A DNA stretch of 13,013 bases from Gracilaria vermiculophylla (GCA_019155205.2 JAHNZQ020000172.1:1932558-1945570); one strand, 5' to 3'. Positions 1 to 8,033 are shown, numbered from the stretch's first letter. Translations and numbers: made by a program. Notes: generated by a model from the sequence alone, not told the origin.

Positions 1-1
1 C

Positions 2-679
2 GATCAAGATGTGTTCAATACAATTATGAACATAATAGCGGGGAGCGAGGGTGTATCGAACAAGATTCAGAAAATACAAATTCTTTTGAAAAATGAGGAA
101 ACGGTGAACAGTATACTGATGGGAAAGATCCAAATGCGGACAGTTGCAACTGGTAATCATGTCGTATGGAATAGCAATCGGGTGCTGTATGACGCTGGTG
201 CACCTGCCAAATGGGTCACACATGGAGAGGAGATGGAACGTATGAAATTGGTTGAGAAGGAAAAAGCACTGAGAGAACAGGAACGTATTGAAGAGAAGGC
301 AAGAAAATGCCAAGAGCGTAAAATTGCCCGCCAGAAAGCAGAAGAGGCAGCCGAAAGTCGTGCGAAGGAGCGCGAAGAGAAGCGAACGGTAAAGCTCGCT
401 GAAAGAGAAGAACGCCGCAAATTGCTGCTCCAGCGGCGTGAAGCTCGAGCACAAAGCGCGGAAGAGAAGTAACGCTTAAAGAATCTTTGTCGGGATGCAA
501 AGCGTTTGACAAAATGTGCGCGCGCCTGGACGGTTTCTTTCCGTATAGAAAGAGAAATTAAGGCCCCACTGCGTACGAGACCACCATTGTATGCATTTGA
601 GTTAGGTGCTCAGATTGTCTTGGAGACAGTTGGCGAAGCGATGGAGGTAGGGCTCGGAGGTGTAGGGGGGTCCAAATAA
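2..679 (+). pseudogene. 3' part of a charged coiled-coil protein, possibly a transposase tail, with one internal stop
   Basis: The frame is open from the left edge, so the true start lies outside the window; codons begin at position 2. It reads to a TAA at 470-472, then continues in the same frame for 68 more codons to a TAA at 677-679. From about position 220 the protein is dominated by Lys, Arg, Glu and Ala in heptad-like order (for example EKEKALREQERIEEKARK), a long charged coiled coil. The part before it (IAGSEGVSNKIQKIQILLKN) resembles the region after the catalytic domain in pogo/Fot-type transposases, which often end in such tails. That is a resemblance from memory and the assignment is weak. 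No catalytic motif lies inside the window. Clean reading past one stop suggests a recent nonsense change, or a true end at 472 followed by chance open sequence. Confidence 0.4.
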
Positions 680-680
680 A
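675..680 (+). promoter_or_regulatory. Possible poly(A) signal AATAAA overlapping a stop codon
   Basis: AATAAA overlaps the TAA at 677-679 that ends the charged coiled-coil frame. A second AATAAA is at 814-819. Either could terminate the transcript of that frame; no cleavage site can be seen. Confidence 0.25.
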
Positions 681-777
681 CCCCGAGCGCTAGCGACGGT
701 GTTTGCCAGTGACCAGGGTAGATCAGGAGGCTGTTGTGGTCTGAGTGGTGGTCATTTGATGTTCGACACACCAATCT

Positions 778-798
778 AATCAGCTTTTGAAGCTGATT
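778..798. repeat. Perfect 9-bp inverted repeat with 3-nt loop
   Basis: AATCAGCTT and AAGCTGATT are exact reverse complements separated by TTG. The repeat sits between the end of the coiled-coil frame and an AATAAA at 814-819, so it could be a transcript-end hairpin or a transposon subterminal palindrome. No partner copy was seen in the window. Confidence 0.5.
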
Positions 799-813
799 TT
801 ATTCGTATCAAGT

Positions 814-819
814 AATAAA
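814..819 (+). promoter_or_regulatory. Possible poly(A) signal AATAAA
   Basis: AATAAA lies about 135 bp after the last in-frame stop of the coiled-coil frame and just after a 21-bp hairpin (778-798). The hexamer is common by chance in AT-rich DNA. Confidence 0.25.
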
Positions 820-1050
820 GAATACCTCATCTGTAGTATGAATTTGTTTTTAAAATACCGTTAGGTGGCCCAAATTAAGCCGTTGAGAAGGGTACCTCAA
901 CGATACTGTAGCGCACGCGGGCGAGATTATGCACCACGTGGCCCCGCTAATAAATTACGAACCCTCCTTAGGAATATTATACCTTTAGGCCAAACCACCA
1001 TATTGCCGTAAGAGCCACTGTACTACACCTAGCCCCATTCGAGTTATTTG

Positions 1051-1132
1051 GAACGCGATGAGGTCCACTAGGTGCTGTATGAGGGCGTTATCCCTTCGAT
1101 TCTAAATGGGTCTCCTCAGTGCTTTTTGTAAA
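1051..1132 (+). repeat. Extra, diverged copy of an 86-bp reverse transcriptase segment
   Basis: This segment aligns with 1207-1292, sharing GAACGCGATGAGGTCCAC at the start, a near-identical GGGCGTTATC block, and TTTGTAAA at the end. The second copy is the one in the correct place in the RT reading frame, where it encodes GVIEPSNSEWASPVVFV. The first is 82 bp, frameshifted, and lies before the N-terminal RT motif. It looks like an old imperfect local duplication or a recombination scar in the retroelement. Confidence 0.75.
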
Positions 1133-1134
1133 GG

Positions 1135-1770
1135 AGCCAGCTCACACCAGATGCAAAACCGGTACATCAACTCCCGACGAGTGACGGACACCATGCGCCC
1201 GATTTAGAACGCGATGAGGTCCACCGGATGCTGGAGAAGGGCGTTATCGAGCCTTCCAATTCCGAATGGGCCTCCCCGGTGGTATTTGTAAATACGAAAG
1301 ATGGCTCGTAAAGGTTCTGCATTAACTATCGCCGCCCCAGCGAGGTCATGGTACGAAATGTGTACCCATTACTTCGTATCGATGAATAGATTGACTCCTA
1401 CGTCCTTTTTCCTCACGATGGATAATCACGGTGGCTACTGAAAAATCGAAATGGATGACTCCGATGAAGACAATACCACGTTCATCTCACACTGTGGAAT
1501 CTTCAGATTCGTAACAATGCTATTTGGATTAAAGAATGCACACGCAACGTTCCAACGAGCGGGGGAGATAGTCTTGTCAAAAATGAAGTGGTAGTACGCC
1601 CTAGTGTATGATACCGATGTCATTATATATGCCTGCAGCCTGTAGGAGCACTTTGGGCATGTGAAGCACGTTCTTCAACTCCTAAAAGGATGGTGGACTC
1701 ACCTTCAAGATGGAGAAGTGTTTGTTTTTCAATTCCTTGGACGATTAGTAGCGCCATGTTGTGCTTCCCA
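1135..1770 (+). pseudogene. Reverse transcriptase domain remnant
   Basis: The first part reads in one frame with only two stops (after KDGS and after RIDE), then shifts. Recognisable RT blocks are the GVIEPSNSEWASPVV motif, RFCINYRR, VRNVYPLLRID, TFISHCGIFRFV, FGLKNAHATFQRA, and the catalytic box region LVYDTDVIIY at about 1601-1630. In active elements this box is YLDD; here it reads YDTD (1607-1618), so the first of the paired aspartates is lost. The segment that normally holds the first catalytic Asp, between IDE and TTFISHC, is frameshifted. The following GH.K.VLQLLK block is still visible, then the frame breaks near 1735. Confidence 0.9.
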
Positions 1771-2450
1771 AACGCGTACAGGTTTCCAGAAAAACTCAAG
1801 ACGCCATCAAAGAAGCTCAACCTCCCACAAACCAGACGAAGCTTCGCTCCTTGTCGTATTTGTGCAATTTCTTTCGGAGTTCTGTCCCGGATTTCTCCCG
1901 CATTGTGGCACCGTGAAATCGCCTATTAAAAAAAAAAGAACACGAATGGCTCTTTTGACGGACGAAGAGTTCGAAGCCTTTAAGGCCTTGAAGAGGAAAC
2001 TTATAAAGCCACCGATCTTGGTGCTCGCGGAGCAGAACGGCTGAATGGTGCTGGAAGCAGACGCCTGAAAATATCAGGTCGGATGTGGCCCCCAATAGGA
2101 GCAACCTGCACGAGGAATGCAGCCAATAGGATATTGGAGTCGTGGCTTTCAACCTACAGAAAGTAGTTCTTCTACCTCGGCGCAAGGATTTCTTACCATC
2201 GCATGGGCGGTGTTGCTTCTACGCCTATAATTGAAGGGCGCGTGTTTCAAGTTGAGGACGGACCATGAGCCACTGAATTGGATTCTGTACTTGACGAATG
2301 CTTCCGTTAGCCTGAAGAGGTGGAGGGTACGCCTACTAGAGGACAATTTTGATGTCATCCACCACCCTGGCATAGAACAATAGGCGACAGACGCTCTGTC
2401 GCGTATCTCTACCAAGGAGGGAGATAAAGCCCCTTTGGAGGACACTATCT
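1770..2450 (+). pseudogene. RT connection and RNase H domain remnant
   Basis: Across several frames one can read pieces of the post-RT hinge (a FLGLCNFFRRFVPDFSRIVAPL-like stretch near 1845-1915), then LTDEEFEAFKALKRKL and PPILVLAEQNG at about 1952-2041. After an in-frame TGA (2042-2044) comes MVLEADA, the usual site of the first RNase H acidic residue, followed by KYQVG. Later fragments resemble EGRVF, RTDHEPLNWI and ADALSRISTKEGD of gypsy RNase H. At least five stops or shifts interrupt it. The usual downstream linker leads directly into the integrase part. Confidence 0.8.
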
Positions 2451-3535
2451 CGTGTCTAGTCATCGAGAACGCCGACAAGAAAGAAAAATCTGAAGGAGAA
2501 TACTTTGAACGCTGTGAACCTGGAGGCAAGATTAGTGGACCCCCGGAGGTGATGGCCCCCGCCGACGAGGTGAAAGAAGTTTTTCCAATCACCATAGCAG
2601 AGGTTTTGAAAGAGCAGAGTACGGATACGTACTGCAAGAAGTGCTTCGCCACTGCAAAGAGTCTGACGACGTACTTTGATGTCGACAGAGACGGCGTACT
2701 TGTACGCCGTGCTTCCCTGGATGTTGCTCTCCAAAAGGTGGTCCGGACGAGCTTAGTCACGCAGTTGCTGTATATCTCGCACTATCCACGCCCTGCAGGA
2801 TACACCGCTGGATTTCCCATGTAATTCACCATGAAGAGGGAGTTTGACTGGCTGCACATGGCTAATGAGGCCTTCCAAACGGTGGCGAATTAACACTCGT
2901 ACGCCGCCACTCGGGGGAGTATCCGCAAACACCGGACGCCGCTCAATCTTTTCACGCCCTCAGGAACTTTGGAATTCGGGACCATGGATATTTTGGGGCC
3001 TCTCCCCAAGTCGGATAAAGGATACCGATTTACCCTCGTGATCTTCGATGGGTTCTCGAAGATCAGATGCGCCATTCCCCTCCGGATCACCACTGCAGCA
3101 GTAATTGGGGCCACCACTATGGAAGATTGGGTTTACCCATATGGAATCCTTTTGTATATGCTCATGAACAAAAGACCCCAGTTCCCTGGGAATCTTTTCA
3201 GCGCCATCTCCGAGATACTGGAGATGAATCAGTTTCTTGCCACTGCATACCACACCCAGACCAACGGAAAGGCAGACGGGCATAACAATATCCTCGCCTC
3301 AAGTTTAATACCCTACGTCGCGGATAACCAGAAGGACTGGGACGTATACGGGGGCCTGCTCACGCATGCATACAATCTTCAGGAGTACCGCTCCACGAGG
3401 ACGACTCTTTTCAATCTGATGCCCTCTCTCCTCCTTCCTAATGCTTTTATTGCGTCACGCGCCACAGCACACCCGGCGGATAGGCCACATGTACCAACAG
3501 CGGCTAAAGCAAAACGAATCATTTTAAGGCATTAA
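2435..3535 (+). pseudogene. Integrase domain remnant
   Basis: A linker frame (2435-2823) runs up to the zinc-binding region, which is eroded. The core is open from 2969 to 3535. The first catalytic residue is present: Asp at 2987-2989 in MDILGPLP. The second, normally Asp in a TDNGPQF motif, is Asn (3167-3169, in MNKRPQF). The third, normally Glu, is Asp (3275-3277, after QTNGKA). Spacing between the second and third sites is 35 residues, matching the D,D35E integrase pattern. YVADNQKDWDVYGGLLTHAYN is the chromovirus-like C-terminal core. With two of three catalytic residues changed it cannot be active. Confidence 0.88.
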
Positions 3536-3559
3536 AAGGGCACATTCTCTCTCGCAAAA

Positions 3560-3950
3560 GGAAAGACTCAATGCTTTGCAAAAAATATATAAACGAGATT
3601 TGGACCGAAAAGTGAAACGAGACCCTCACCTGAAGGAAAGCGAAAAGGTTTTCCTCGACAAACTAGAGGATACGTCCGATGAACCGCCGGACGTCACGCA
3701 CAAGTTAACTCCAAACACCTGAGGGAATTGCAAAGTTCTCGAGACCTATAGCGACAATGTCCCCGTTGAGGTAAACGGGCTCCGAGACGTTGCCTGCCGT
3801 GATCGGGTGACTAGAGTCCCGACGCCCAGCAGTTCAAGAATGCGCGCTACCCCACCTCAGGGGTCACGCACGGAACTTCCTCCTCCAATCACCCCAGAAG
3901 CGACGACACCCATAGATACTGGAAAGCTTATCACACCTCTCGGTTAAGCA
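3560..3950 (+). pseudogene. Integrase C-terminal (GPY/F-like) region and linker
   Basis: Reading in one frame gives LDRKVKRDPHL, KVFLDKLEDTSDEPPDVTHK, then a TGA where the Gly-Pro-Tyr/Phe motif should begin, followed by KVLETYSDNVPVEVNGLRDV and CRDRVTRVPTPSSSRMRATP. This matches the fold following the integrase core in chromoviruses, where it contacts DNA. A proline-rich linker with a TAA near 3946 joins it to the chromodomain. Frame and order are well preserved compared with the RT part. Confidence 0.75.
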
Positions 3951-3989
3951 TTGATGGAAGCTCCAGACGCCATCAAAACCCCTCAAGGT

Positions 3990-4146
3990 GATATCCTGTA
4001 CACGGTAGATCACATAGTCTCTCACCGACCAACCCCTTCAGAAATACTGTACCGCGTCCGCTGGTACGCGTACACCTCAAACAATGGCACGCAAGAAACT
4101 CCCGGACACATCCCAGAGAACTTTATCAAGAGATTCGACGCCATTC
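3990..4146 (+). pseudogene. Chromodomain at the C-terminus of the chromovirus integrase
   Basis: The stretch from DILYTVDHIVSHR to ENFIKRF is a chromodomain: an initial Y-V-hydrophobic strand, RVRWYAYTSNNGT in place of the usual VKW.GY..DDNT block, and GHIPENF near the end. In chromoviruses this domain is thought to steer integration toward histone-marked chromatin. It lies in an open frame that begins with ATG at 3951 and runs to 4364, so this exon-sized piece is intact even though the rest of pol is not. The aromatic cage positions are partly kept (Y, W and Y). It is part of the dead element, not a separate gene. Confidence 0.85.
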
Positions 4147-4617
4147 TGGAGCGGAAACGCATTTTCGCAAATGCGTTTCCGTTTAGAAAAGTGGAAGGGG
4201 ACCCCAAACCGGAGTTGTTTTTTTGTACTCCTCTATATGTCCTTCACCTAAACTTGTCTTCTTCGCCTCCAGGGCGCTGTTTCCGGCTTACTATACGCTC
4301 CTGCGGTAGCACTTTGTCTCGTAGGGCGCTCGGGTACGGCCCATTCGTATTTCATTTACCGTAAAGGAAGCTTTTGCTCCAACTCAAGAATATTAAACTC
4401 CGTCGCCACCATGTACTAGCTACCATCGCCGGGGTATCTCACGCCTACAGGCCTCTAAATCGCGTCGAATACTCCGCTTCCCGACGAGCTTTCGCTGTTA
4501 GCGTTTGGCTCTCAAGAAACTCCGCCAGGCTCTCCTTGATGGCAGACATCGAAACTCGGTCGGCCCAGGCCTTATGAAGCTCTAGGACCCAGTTGCAAGC
4601 CTCGTGCAGAGCCAGCC

Positions 4618-4700
4618 CCTGTCAGAGACAAAGAAGCAGAACAACACGTCACAAAGCAAGCCTGCACAAACCTCTAGAAGGCAGTACCAAGAGTCCCAGA
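4618..4700 (-). other. Possible splice acceptor in the minus-strand pseudogene
   Basis: Reading the minus strand, a pyrimidine-rich run ends in TTTGTCTCTGACAG (AG at 4620-4619), just before an open stretch (LALHEACNWVLELHKAW). The frame upstream, about 4703 to 4621, contains stops, so a short intron with its donor somewhere near 4690 would fit. No donor stands out, and simple decay is an equally good explanation. Confidence 0.25.
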
Positions 4701-5996
4701 GATTAACCCGACCGAGAGAACTCCAGGAGTGGCAATCTCCGTCGACGGAACAACAACTGCCACAGAAAGAGTTCAGACGATGGAACAGCTGGGACAGTGG
4801 GCTTCCAAGCGGGTACTTCAGGCCCTGTAACGGAGGTCGGCAAGGCCATGGATGGAGAAGCCGACACTGGAGGTGACGGCGGCTCAGGAATAGGGACGCT
4901 TCTGAGGCGGGGCTGAATAATTGGCACCGGGACGCTCTGCTGTTGGGGTTGGACCACCAGAGCTGGAGCAGCCGAGACGGGAGTAATATCGTCTTCTTCC
5001 ATTGAAGACATATCGGCCATCACTGCGAGAAGATCCGGCATCAATGCTGGAGGCTGTGTCTCGATTACAGAAGGCGCAGTCACGTTTTGCGATGGAGCTG
5101 GTAAAGGGAGAGGCGTATGGATCGCCAGACTCTCCATCATGGGATCACAATAGTGGACACGAAGCTGTTGCAACTGACAAATCGGAGAAGTGGCAAGGTG
5201 GGTAAAGGCCGGGTTGGCTCGCCCGTCATCGTCTTCATGGGTGATTCTCACAATAGGGTGAAAATTGTGTTAGCCATAATCATACTATAGAAAATCTGGC
5301 TTATCGTTCCACACCAACTGAAGGCTGTAATCCAGCAGCGTCTTCGCCTCGGATTTGCGTCACGAGGTGCCCTAGACTAAGTTCTGAATTCCTTTGGAGC
5401 GTAGGATCCGGATAATTCGCACCGACATGGGGAGCAAACGTCCAGCGGTTGACTGATATGAAGAACCCCAATAGAGGCGACCATCACGGCACCGGGTAAA
5501 GAAAGGGACGGCCTCCCCCGCTGCCTGCAGATCAGCAGCTAAGGTCCCGACCGCGAATTCCGTCGAGGCGATCAGCATGATGAACCTTTCCAAGGAGTCA
5601 TGTGAATCCAGATCCTCTAAGGTATGATACACAAACTAGGTAGGCATCGCAACACAGAGGGGCGAAGAAACCCAATGGTCCTTCCAGGAGTCATTTAGCC
5701 TTAGGAAATACTTCGGACGTTGCCCGTAAGGCATGTCACGGAACTCCGTGTTTTGCCAACCATAGAAGTATACGAAGGCGTTCCACACTTGGGTCTTATC
5801 TGCAAGGTGCGTCTCTCATCAGTTGCGATTGAGCCAGTAGAGGCGATCGTAAACGGGATCAAGGTACAGAACTGCAAGGGCGTAGCGCCCATTGGCGATG
5901 CTTTTGGGCCGTCCCGCTCGCTGATGTGAGAGTTCTCTGTGCAGGAATAGTGGTAATCGAATCTGAATCTCATGCTCTATTGGCACACCTGAGGTT

Positions 5997-6001
5997 AAGA
6001 G
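5997..6001. repeat. Left target-site duplication AAGAG
   Basis: Identical to 6311-6315 on the other side of the TRIM. Five base pairs is the usual duplication size for LTR retrotransposons. Confidence 0.88.
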
Positions 6002-6080
6002 TGTTGATAGTTCAAATGGTGAAGTGTGCGCCCTGTGTCACAAGAGAGTATAGCGCAAATAGCTCATCTGTTTTCCAACA
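6002..6080 (+). repeat. 5' LTR of the TRIM
   Basis: 79 bp, from TGTTGATAG to CCAACA. It matches the 3' LTR except for G at 6024 (C in the other) and C at 6075 (G in the other). No TATA box is obvious. Confidence 0.93.
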
Positions 6081-6095
6081 GGTTATGGGCCCAGC
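6081..6095 (+). promoter_or_regulatory. Copia-type primer-binding site for initiator tRNA-Met half molecule
   Basis: GGTTATGGGCCCAGC starts immediately after the 5' LTR. It is the exact complement of GCUGGGCCCAUAACC in the anticodon arm of animal initiator tRNA-Met, the half-tRNA primer used by Drosophila copia and many relatives. Yeast initiator tRNA differs in this stretch, so this favours an animal host. Confidence 0.88.
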
Positions 6096-6109
6096 TAATC
6101 GCTAGGACC

Positions 6110-6126
6110 CTGGGTTTGACTCCCAG
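6110..6126 (+). other. tRNA T-arm-like hairpin inside the TRIM
   Basis: CTGGG pairs with CCCAG around the seven-base loop TTTGACT, the shape of a tRNA T-arm, and GGTTTGACTCC fits the RNA polymerase III B-box pattern. No matching acceptor or D-arm can be folded around it, so it is not a tRNA gene. Confidence 0.4.
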
Positions 6127-6163
6127 AAGTGACCTGAGCCTAAGAAATTGTACAGGTGTACAG

Positions 6164-6185
6164 CAGTAGTGAAGATTGACTACTG
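6164..6185 (+). repeat. Inverted repeat in the TRIM interior
   Basis: CAGTAGT and ACTACTG are exact reverse complements with eight bases between them. In the other copy (7958-7979) the stem can extend to about ten pairs including a T-G pair, which suggests the RNA hairpin has been kept between copies. Confidence 0.6.
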
Positions 6186-6217
6186 TAAGCTCGAGGTCTC
6201 GTTCTGTAAGGAAGCAC

Positions 6218-6231
6218 AGGGCGAGGGGGCG
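6218..6231 (+). promoter_or_regulatory. Purine-rich tract of the TRIM
   Basis: AGGGCGAGGGGGCG directly precedes the 3' LTR and would prime plus-strand DNA synthesis. It is identical in the second copy (8012-8025). Confidence 0.75.
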
Positions 6232-6310
6232 TGTTGATAGTTCAAATGGTGAACTGTGCGCCCTGTGTCACAAGAGAGTATAGCGCAAATAGCTCATCTG
6301 TTTTGCAACA
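6232..6310 (+). repeat. 3' LTR of the TRIM
   Basis: 79 bp, from TGTTGATAG to GCAACA, followed directly by the AAGAG target duplication (6311-6315). Two mismatches to the 5' LTR. Confidence 0.93.
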
Positions 6311-6315
6311 AAGAG
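6311..6315. repeat. Right target-site duplication AAGAG
   Basis: Partner of 5997-6001. If the TRIM and one copy are removed, one minus-strand reading frame runs through the empty site without a break. Confidence 0.88.
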
Positions 6316-6649
6316 TGTCGCAGGGCCCCACCGCGGTCGAAGCGTTGTCACCTTGTACTGGAGTGTGAAACCAGTGAGAGCGAAAGGCGTCCACCAGTAT
6401 ACGCTTCTGGTAGATCCAATCAATCTCTGGTACTGTGCGGAACCTCACCGCCTGAAGGGATAGTCCAAAATAGTGAATATATTTCTCCATTGGGCAAGGG
6501 TGACTGACGTGCCTGTCATAGAATGGCACAAAGATCCGTGTGGCACGATGGTCGTAGTGCTCCATGGGGCAGAGTGGCGCACCGGTGGAGGTACGACACA
6601 CCTCATTGTCGGACGAAGAACTAGGAGCCGGGGCCGGGGAAGTCATTTT

Positions 6650-7950
6650 GAAGGTAGAAGTAGTAGGCAGGATGGAGATTGAATGTGTCTTAGTACCAGA
6701 GGAGGTTAAGGGAACGCCACTGGGAAAGAGGCCCGCGGTTATGTACCAGACGAGCGAGAGAGCCGTGTCAGGAAGCCATCGCCGAATACATGAAAAGGAC
6801 AGACAAGGAGCTGCGGAGAAGGTATTGAGCACCATGACAAGGATCTAGCTCAGATCCAACGGGAACCAACGGCAGCAGAGTATATAAGATTTTGAATAAG
6901 ACGCTTCCACTGGGGGTGCACGAGCGGACGCGACGGGCTCGACATTTCCCGAAAAAGAGCTTCGAGGGAATCGGGGCGTCAGGCGCCGTGAAGAACCGCC
7001 GCACCGCACCACGGGGGAAGACCGGTAAACAGACCGGACCGGCCCACTACCCAACCGCGAACGCAAAACATCAAGGCCGTGCGAACGAAGCTTGGGGGCG
7101 TGGAAGAGATAACCATCAACTGGAGCTGTAGCACCAGCGGGGGGCACCGAGAAGGAGAAAGTGAGGATGCAGCAGGAGCGTTAGGAACCCGATGATGCCT
7201 CAAAAAAAGATATGCAAACCCGCGATCGCTCGGCTGCGCCGAGGCTAGAGAATTCAAGAAAACTTTCCGGAAGGCGGGGTGTGTCGCACGGTGAGAAAAC
7301 GGTTATGGCGCCCACGCCATTAGAAGCCACTTAAGGATTCAAATGTGAAAATATGCACCTCGGGGACTTAGTGCATTTCATGAAAGGGGGTGTGTAGTGC
7401 AGTGGATTGTAAGGTAATATTGTCATGTAGCGTTACGACCGGATGTTTCTAAGGAGAGTTCTTATTTTTTTAAGTAAGCCGCGTGGTGCATTATCAAGCC
7501 CACGTGTGTTAGAGTACCCTTTAAGGAGCGGTAGAATTTAGATTTATTTTAGGTAATTAGTGTAGGTAATTACTGCAGTAGTGAGACCTGCCGAGGCAGG
7601 CTCCCGACGTGGTATTTAGTCCGCCAGTCGAGCTCCCCCTCTGGGGAAGTAAGCCAAGCACCCTTGAGTTTTCATCTACTTTTCCGGTTGGAGACTCTCG
7701 TTGAACATCCTTAGGTTTCTAAACCGCCGATCCGCAGGTCGCCTTGTGAGGGCACCTGTAGGATGATTATCCGCCCAGAGCAGAGAACCCCCTTCTCCGC
7801 TTGGTGCTTGCGGGCCCCTTTTCAGGACTTCCCTCCGCTGCTGAAAGCGATAATCGGAGACCACCTTTAGGAACTCGCAGGTTTGGAGTCATCAAAATCT
7901 TCTAATGGACGGTGTGCGCTACCACTTCCAAAAGAGAACTGAAGGTACCA
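6650..7950. other. Stretch without a convincing gene
   Basis: About 1.3 kb between the minus-strand pseudogene and the second TRIM fragment. The open frames here are short and overlap in several frames of GC-rich sequence, as expected by chance. A TATATAAG is at 6881-6888, a TAGGTAATTA repeat lies near 7550-7580, and a small CCTGCCGAGGCAGG palindrome sits near 7590. It may be old retroelement sequence, perhaps LTR or untranslated region, but no repeat pair was found to support that. Confidence 0.5.
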
Positions 7951-7952
7951 CA

Positions 7953-8033
7953 TACAGCAGTAGTCAAAATTGGCTACTGCAAGCTCGAGGTCCCGTTCTG
8001 TAAGGAAGTATAGGGCGAGGGGGCGTGTTGATA
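7953..8033 (+). mobile_element. 3' fragment of a second TRIM copy
   Basis: This 81-bp segment aligns without gaps to 6159-6239 of the complete TRIM with seven mismatches (about 91% identity). It covers the hairpin, the purine tract and the first eight bases of the 3' LTR (TGTTGATA). It stops exactly at the TA where the Tc3-like transposon begins. The 5' part is missing or diverged beyond recognition: there is no primer site or left LTR in the 300 bp upstream. The rest of the LTR does not reappear after the transposon. Confidence 0.9.

Larger units (their letters stand above)
1135..4146 (+). pseudogene. Decayed Ty3/gypsy chromovirus pol (RT, RNase H, integrase, chromodomain)
   Basis: The order RT, RNase H, integrase and C-terminal chromodomain is that of a Ty3/gypsy chromovirus (Metaviridae-type LTR retrotransposon). 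Readable landmarks are LTPDAKPVHQLP and GVIEPSNSEWASPVVFV (RT start), FGLKNAHATFQRA (RT), LLTDEEFEAFKALKRKL (RT/RNase H junction), MDILGPLPKSDKGYRFTLV (integrase core) and a chromodomain. Stops and frameshifts occur throughout and catalytic residues are altered, so it is dead. Upstream, about 850-1130, no protease or gag can be read. The LTRs could not be identified on either side, so the true element ends are unknown. The style of the integrase and RT recalls chromoviruses common in fungi and oomycetes, but this is family memory, not a search. Confidence 0.9.
6002..6310 (+). mobile_element. TRIM: complete 309-bp miniature LTR retrotransposon
   Basis: Two 79-bp LTRs (6002-6080 and 6232-6310) differ at only two positions. 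Each begins TGTTG and ends CAACA, short inverted termini of the TG..CA kind. Directly after the 5' LTR is GGTTATGGGCCCAGC (6081-6095), and directly before the 3' LTR is a purine-rich tract. The element is bounded by the same five bases, AAGAG, at 5997-6001 and 6311-6315. The 151-bp interior has no coding capacity. These are the defining features of a terminal-repeat retrotransposon in miniature, mobilised in trans by a related element. The two LTR mismatches indicate a moderately recent insertion. It inserted into the minus-strand pseudogene. Orientation is given by the primer site and purine tract. Confidence 0.93.
4445..6646 (-). pseudogene. Unrecognised broken protein gene (about 630 codons), split by the TRIM element
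   Basis: The likely start is ATG at 6646-6644, opening MTSPAPAPSSSSDNEV. The same strand stays readable to a TAG at 4447-4445, apart from the TRIM at 5997-6315. Downstream of the TRIM one frame carries most of the coding-like sequence: RLPLFLHRELSHQ, WNAFVYFYGWQNTEF, RPKYFLRLNDSWKDHWVSS, FAVGTLAADLQAAGEAVPFF, then DYSLQLVWNDKPDF. It ends in a proline-rich stretch and a final helix-like part (LELHKAWADRVSMSAIKESL). In-frame stops fall at 5819, 5636, 5372, 5360, 5285 and 5270, with another at 4703. Upstream of the TRIM the frame probably shifts once near 6400. I do not recognise the family. Order and proline content would suit a retroelement gag or a structural protein, but no zinc knuckle or enzyme motif is visible. 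Confidence 0.5.

Noticed and set aside
157..512. Minus-strand frames opposite the coiled-coil region
   Set aside because: They mirror the repetitive Glu/Lys codons of the + strand frame and are shadows of it.
6040..6130. A tRNA gene around the T-arm-like hairpin
   Set aside because: An A-box-like TAGCTCATCTG lies about 50 bp upstream, but no acceptor stem or D-arm pairs at the right distances, and the sequence spans the LTR-primer site boundary, which the TRIM explains better.
6892..7131. Overlapping 75-100 codon open frames on both strands of the GC-rich stretch
   Set aside because: Frames overlap on both strands with no motif or preferred codon pattern; stop-poor GC-rich DNA explains them.
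7380..7900. An LTR of the chromovirus, suggested by GAAAGGGGGTG before TGTAGTGCAG and by TGTCATG near 7414
   Set aside because: No second copy, terminal inverted repeat or target duplication was found, so the boundaries would be guesses.
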